Assembly: GCA_027297845.1 (NCBI GenBank)
Contig: JAPUHG010000015.1
Coordinates: forward strand, 1 to 8,317
Direction: 5' to 3'
DNA: 8,317 nucleotides
Source: Gammaproteobacteria bacterium
Lineage (GTDB): Bacteria > Pseudomonadota > Gammaproteobacteria > Steroidobacterales > MnTg04
Part shown: piece after piece, positions 4,676 to 8,317 of the stretch
Layout: every line of letters starts with the position of its first letter
Position numbering within the stretch: the stretch's first letter is position 1
Made by a program: the position numbers and the translations under genes
The notes under the pieces: generated by a model
Told to the model about the DNA's origin: nothing
Seen by the model: only the letters and a program-made list of their open reading frames with translations
Database searches by the model: none

Positions 4676-6858
4676 CCGCCACCGAACAGATCCTTGAGCT
4701 TGTCCTTGATCTTTTCTTCGAGATCTTCTTTTTGCTGTTCCTCCGGATCTTGCGGTGCTTCTTCAGGATCCGCCGGTTGCGCGTGCGGTTTTTCCTGGCC
4801 GGTATCGCCCTCCGCTGGATTCGCTTGCGGTTTCATTCCCAGCAGCCCACCCAGTTTCTCGAACAACTTTTCCTTAACTTCTTCTTTCAGTAATGCAGCG
4901 AAATCCGGCTGGATTTTCGGGTCAGTAAAGGTCCCGCTAATTTTTAGTGGAAATCTCTTGCCCGCGATATTCTTGTCCAGGCCGTCTGCCAGCAACTCGG
5001 GGTCGCTGCGCACCACCGCAACCAGGCTGAGGTTGATCTTCGAACTGGCGATGTCAATCGTGCCACCACCACTCAGGTTCAGAAACGGCAGCTCGGCGAT
5101 CATATCTTCAGTCGTCATGACGCCCTCTTTGACCGTCGCTGTCGCTTGCATCCGGGAAAAAACCGTGCGGTTTTCAGCAGGTTTTTCTGGTGGCGGCTTG
5201 GCTTTGAAGAGCGCCAGCGCCTTGCGAATCTCGTACCAGATGTTGGTGCCCTCCCAGGCGCCGTCATTGAGTGCAAGGCCAATATCACCCGCCAGCCGCC
5301 GACTGACCTGGCCACTGGTCCGCCCTTCTCCTCTCAACCTGGCATGACCTTGTGCGGTGCCCGACAAGGGAGCGCCATCGAACAGGTCGGCCGCCATTTT
5401 CTCGAACTGGATGCCCTCGATTCTCTCGTTTATCGATAGGACGGGCAGATCGGCCGAGCCATCCAGCCGGATATCACCACTATAGGTACCGCCATAAAAC
5501 AACGCTGACACCGGATGCAGGCGCAGCCGTTTGTTCTTCACCGTCAAGCCCGCGACCATATCGGTAAACGTCATACCGGCAGATACCACGGTGCCGATAG
5601 TGAACTGGCCTGTAATATTCAGGCCTTCGAGCATATCGACCGGCAACTCGATGTTGGTCTCGCCCAGTGGCAGGGTTTCCGTCGCAGAATCGGTGGCGGG
5701 CTCGAGGTAGCGATCCACTTCGATCTGATCCAGGCTGAGTTCGAAATCGATGGCGGGCCGGGCGAAATTGCGCACGCTCAATTCGCCACTGAGCTGGCTC
5801 TGGTCCAGGCGCATATCGATTTGGGTCAATGCCAGCGAACGGTTGTTCCCGTCGAACCTCAGCTCGGCCCGCCCCCTGGTCAGGGCATCAGGGTCGGCGG
5901 TTACCGGTGCCTCAATTCGAAGCTGGGTGAATAATTCACGAGGCGAAAAATCGTCAATTCGAAGCTGGCCGCTGTACGCCGGACCATCGATGATGTTGGT
6001 CGCTCCAATTCCGCCACTTAGTTGCAGCCCCAACATCAACAGCTCGAAACTTTCCACGCTCAGTGTCTGTGCTTCCAGATCCGCGCGGACCTCAGGCGCC
6101 TTCAAGCTGATCCGTTGACTGCCGCCCGGCAGATCGGGCGCAGCTATTTCCAACTGGACAACCAGATCGGCAAAATCAAACCGGCTTTCCGCCATGTTCG
6201 CATCGATCACAGCCCATGCTTCTACCTGGGCGCTCTGCCCGGAAACATGATCGTCCAGGCGCATCGCCAGTTCTAGCGGCACCGGCTGATCTCCACCGAG
6301 CGCACCGGACTCGAGCGAAAAGTCGCTTAGCGTGTAGTGGGTATTAGCTGAATCATCCTGGTAATCGATCAGTGCGTTACGAATGGTTAACCCGGCGACT
6401 CCCTGGCTATCAAAGACCGCCTCGCCATCTGTCGATTCGCCCGCGGCTTCATCCGTCTCCACAAGGTCTTGCCAGTTGTTTTTTCCGTTGGCCTTGACCG
6501 CAAGGTTCAGCACGAAATCGTCGAGTATTACTTCGCCCACCTCGATTTTCTTTTTAAGCAGGGGCAGCAGACGCACGCCCAGACTGGCCTGACCGATTTC
6601 GGCAAAAGATTCCGCGGCAAAACCTTCCGCATTGCCAAGCGTGATCTGGTTGACTTCAACGGCGAGCCAGGGAAACACGGAGAAATCCAGATCGCCAGCA
6701 ATCGTCAACTCGCGGCCAGTCCTTTCCAGCACCTGTGCAGCCAGGGTTTCTTTGAGGTCATCCTTGTCAAACATAAGCGGCAGCAATAGCGCCGCCAGGA
6801 TCAGCAACAGGATAAAGGTGCCAAGGATGCCTGCCAGGATTTTGATTAGTTTTATCAT
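4672..6858 (-). CDS. asmA: AsmA family protein, inner-membrane anchored, periplasmic
   Basis: AsmA-like proteins are anchored in the inner membrane, extend across the periplasm, and are linked to phospholipid transfer and outer-membrane assembly. The 728-residue product begins MIKLIKIL with one transmembrane segment (about 5-29), followed by the AsmA N-terminal signature (TGRELTIAGDLDFSVFPW, LGNAEGF, KKKIEVGEVILDD). The C-terminal AsmA domain shows LFYGGTYSG, an NDGAWEGTNIWYEIRKAL segment and LSGGGTIDIASSKI. It is longer than E. coli AsmA (617), partly because of a charged tail: an amphipathic helix (656-674), an acidic Pro/Glu/Gln-rich linker (675-709) and a second similar helix (710-728). 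An in-frame TTG at 6900 would add 14 residues. The ATG at 6858 is preferred because it puts the membrane segment at the N-terminus and has GAAGAGA 7 nt upstream. The symbol is by family; the orthologous group was not tested. Confidence 0.92.
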   Translation of the reverse strand: MIKLIKILAGILGTFILLLILAALLLPLMFDKDDLKETLAAQVLERTGRELTIAGDLDFSVFPWLAVEVNQITLGNAEGFAAESFAEIGQASLGVRLLPLLKKKIEVGEVILDDFVLNLAVKANGKNNWQDLVETDEAAGESTDGEAVFDSQGVAGLTIRNALIDYQDDSANTHYTLSDFSLESGALGGDQPVPLELAMRLDDHVSGQSAQVEAWAVIDANMAESRFDFADLVVQLEIAAPDLPGGSQRISLKAPEVRADLEAQTLSVESFELLMLGLQLSGGIGATNIIDGPAYSGQLRIDDFSPRELFTQLRIEAPVTADPDALTRGRAELRFDGNNRSLALTQIDMRLDQSQLSGELSVRNFARPAIDFELSLDQIEVDRYLEPATDSATETLPLGETNIELPVDMLEGLNITGQFTIGTVVSAGMTFTDMVAGLTVKNKRLRLHPVSALFYGGTYSGDIRLDGSADLPVLSINERIEGIQFEKMAADLFDGAPLSGTAQGHARLRGEGRTSGQVSRRLAGDIGLALNDGAWEGTNIWYEIRKALALFKAKPPPEKPAENRTVFSRMQATATVKEGVMTTEDMIAELPFLNLSGGGTIDIASSKINLSLVAVVRSDPELLADGLDKNIAGKRFPLKISGTFTDPKIQPDFAALLKEEVKEKLFEKLGGLLGMKPQANPAEGDTGQEKPHAQPADPEEAPQDPEEQQKEDLEEKIKDKLKDLFGGG

Positions 6859-7010
6859 GAACAGATCTCTTCGATTATTGGATACACGGGCGATGCCCAA
6901 GGTTCCCCAGAGTCATTGCACAATGGTACAGCGGCGAGGCACAAAGGTGGGGAAAGGACGGAAATCTTTAGTCGGAAATGACGCTTTCGCGAATGCCGGG
7001 GAAATCTGGA
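6859..7010. other. Intergenic gap that should hold the asmA-srpbcc-mutY-yggX promoter
   Basis: This 152-bp gap separates the TPR gene from the reverse operon and is the only sizeable non-coding space upstream of asmA, so an operon promoter is expected here (inference). No good -35/-10 pair was found on the reverse strand. Visible structure is limited to a short inverted repeat CATTG-CA-CAATG at 6914-6925, and GGAAAT repeated three times (6960-6965, 6974-6979, 7000-7005). No hairpin plus T-run terminator for the TPR gene was seen. Confidence 0.4.
6866..6872 (-). promoter_or_regulatory. Ribosome binding site of the asmA-like gene
   Basis: On the reverse strand GAAGAGA ends 7 nt before the ATG at 6858. 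This decides that start over the TTG at 6900, which has no comparable site and would place 14 polar residues ahead of the membrane anchor. Confidence 0.55.
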
Positions 7011-8317
7011 TCAGGTGCAGTGAATTCCATCGACGCTGGCCTGACACTTTTCGGACCAGCCATGCCGTTGCCAGTAATCAACCAGGCCTATTGCGTCAAG
7101 GACTTTCGGGAAGTCGGCCTGGGCCCTGAGCGCGGCACTTTCCGGCGACCACACCATCCCGAGATCAAGTTGTTTCGGATCGGATTCAACTATCTTCTTG
7201 GCAACGGCGAGTGCGCGTTCCGGTTCACCGAAATAGACATAAGTACGCAATTGATCTTTCAACGGCACCTGGTCGCCCGCCTGTTCGGTTATCTGCACGA
7301 GTTTTGCGGCCGCGGCCGGGTCGATGATTCCCTGGATAGCCAGTTTCTCCATCTCATCCGGCGCATTATCGCCCTCGATGGAGAAGGTATTGGCAAATTC
7401 CCGTTGGGCTTCATCCAGCTTCCCCCGCCGCATGTATACCAGTACCCGCTTTATCGGATCGACATTCGTCGCAAGACCCAGTCGTTCCGCTTCCTCACTG
7501 TAAAACAGTGCTTTTTCATTATCCGCCAAAGTCATGTACACATCGGAAAGATGTAAATTAATGATCGGTGAATCCGGTTCCAGCCTCTGCGCTTCCATGG
7601 CCTGCTCCAACGCTTTCTGCAAACGGCCCGTCCGCAGCAACATTAACGAATACCACTGATGAGTAGTCGCTTCGTTGGGATCGAGCGAAATCGCGTTAAA
7701 AAAATCGGATTCCGCATCCGACCACTTCATGTCCATCACATTGATCAGCGCCAGGACCGAGTGTGCTTCCGCCAGCGTCGCATCCAACGCCAGCGCCTTG
7801 TATACAGACTCTTGCGCCAGCTTGTTGCCCGCTTCTACCGGCAGTTCCGAGTAACCGGGGAGCACCACATAGGCCGCCGCAAGCCCGGATGCCGCGCGGG
7901 CATAACTGGGGTCCAGTGCCAATGCCTTCTGGAACAGCTCGATGCTGTCGGTCAGGGCTCGCCCGCCGCGCTGACGCCACTTATGGCGCGCTTCCAGGTA
8001 ATACTGGTACGCCTGCAAATCGCCGGTTGGCGGTGCATTCAGCGTTGCGGCGAGGGCCGGCGGCTCATCACCGACCAGCTGAATTTTCAATGCATCGACA
8101 ATCTTCCGGGCAATATCATCCTGTACTTCGAATATATCCTTGAGTTCCCGGTCGTAGGTTTCCGACCAAAGATGAAATCCATTGCTGACGTCGATTAACT
8201 GCGCGGTAATCCTGATCCGCTCATCGCCGGACCAACGCACGCTGCCTTCCAGTACCGTATCCACACCCAGGTTCCGGCCGACCTCCCGTGCGTCTATCTT
8301 TTCACCACGATAAGCGA
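7011..8317 (-). CDS. TolB-N domain / TPR protein, C-terminal part (start beyond the window)
   Basis: The reading frame is open to the right edge, giving 434 visible residues with no start, so the gene is cut by the window. The first visible residues (AYRGEKIDAREVGRNLGV, then DTVLEGSVR, RIRITAQLIDVSNGFHLWSETYDREL and IFEVQDDIARKIVDAL) form the end of a TolB amino-terminal-like (FlgO-like) domain. Tetratricopeptide helices follow for about 200 residues, seen in segments such as ALALDPSYARAASGLAAAY, AISLDPNEATTHQWYSLMLLRTG and AQRLEPDSPIINLHLSDVY. In known proteins this pair commonly follows a CadC-like winged-helix DNA-binding domain, an adenylate cyclase domain or a protein kinase domain, usually with a membrane segment between. 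Which one applies is outside the window. The C-terminus ends with two cysteines (EKCQASVDGIHCT). It is separated from the asmA-like gene by 152 bp and need not be part of that operon. Confidence 0.9.
   Translation of the reverse strand, partial: AYRGEKIDAREVGRNLGVDTVLEGSVRWSGDERIRITAQLIDVSNGFHLWSETYDRELKDIFEVQDDIARKIVDALKIQLVGDEPPALAATLNAPPTGDLQAYQYYLEARHKWRQRGGRALTDSIELFQKALALDPSYARAASGLAAAYVVLPGYSELPVEAGNKLAQESVYKALALDATLAEAHSVLALINVMDMKWSDAESDFFNAISLDPNEATTHQWYSLMLLRTGRLQKALEQAMEAQRLEPDSPIINLHLSDVYMTLADNEKALFYSEEAERLGLATNVDPIKRVLVYMRRGKLDEAQREFANTFSIEGDNAPDEMEKLAIQGIIDPAAAAKLVQITEQAGDQVPLKDQLRTYVYFGEPERALAVAKKIVESDPKQLDLGMVWSPESAALRAQADFPKVLDAIGLVDYWQRHGWSEKCQASVDGIHCT

Noticed and set aside
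4694..5347. 217-codon serine-rich open frame on the plus strand
   Set aside because: It is antisense to the asmA-like gene. Its Ser/Phe-rich composition is what results from reading acidic, Lys-rich codons backwards.
6876..6906. TTGGGC with AATAAT as a reverse-strand promoter for asmA
   Set aside because: The spacing is only 15 bp, and the -10 would place the transcription start almost at the ribosome site, leaving too short a leader.
6981..6999. CGCTTTCGCG-like hairpin as terminator of the TPR gene
   Set aside because: The stem is about 3 bp and no T-run follows on the reverse strand.
7659..8198. 179-codon open frame on the plus strand
   Set aside because: It is antisense to the TPR protein, which has clear TolB-N and TPR motifs. 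Its Arg/Gln-rich translation is a shadow.

Overview
The window carries proteobacterial chromosomal DNA, most likely from a gammaproteobacterium. The main reason is the consecutive asmA-type, mutY and yggX genes, an arrangement known from Pseudomonas and relatives; the YggX product also has the same 91-residue length as the E. coli protein. Codon use looks uniform and moderately GC-rich throughout. No transposase, integrase, tRNA, rRNA or CRISPR array is visible. The species cannot be resolved from the sequence alone.

Layout. Positions 1-229 hold an 82-bp direct tandem repeat (at least 2.8 copies, cut by the window edge) with a small hairpin conserved in each unit. A non-coding leader with small inverted repeats follows (230-411), then a plausible sigma70-type promoter (412-441). 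The forward operon is egtB-egtD (468-2719): EgtD trimethylates histidine to hercynine and EgtB makes the oxidative C-S bond of ergothioneine. The genes for the other steps (egtA/egtC if gamma-glutamylcysteine is used, and the egtE C-S lyase) are not in the window.

Converging on egtD is a compact reverse-strand operon, read in the order asmA-like (6858-4672), a secreted SRPBCC/START-like protein (4675-4067), mutY (4070-2991) and yggX (2991-2716). Consecutive genes overlap by 4, 4 and 1 nt, so they are probably co-transcribed and translationally coupled. The egtD and yggX stop codons overlap in a shared TTAA, leaving no intergenic space for an ordinary terminator. Upstream of asmA, beyond a 152-bp gap, lies the C-terminal 434 residues of a TolB-N-domain/TPR protein whose beginning is outside the window.

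Functional theme. Ergothioneine is a thiol antioxidant, YggX protects iron-sulfur proteins from oxidative damage, and MutY removes adenine mispaired with 8-oxoguanine. Three of the functions packed together here therefore deal with oxidative damage. The AsmA-like and SRPBCC proteins point instead to envelope lipid handling. No clearly new biological system was found. The points most worth a second look are the tandem repeat array, a one-residue-short iron-sulfur loop in MutY, the uncharacterised SRPBCC protein embedded between asmA and mutY, and the acidic C-terminal tail of the AsmA-like protein.
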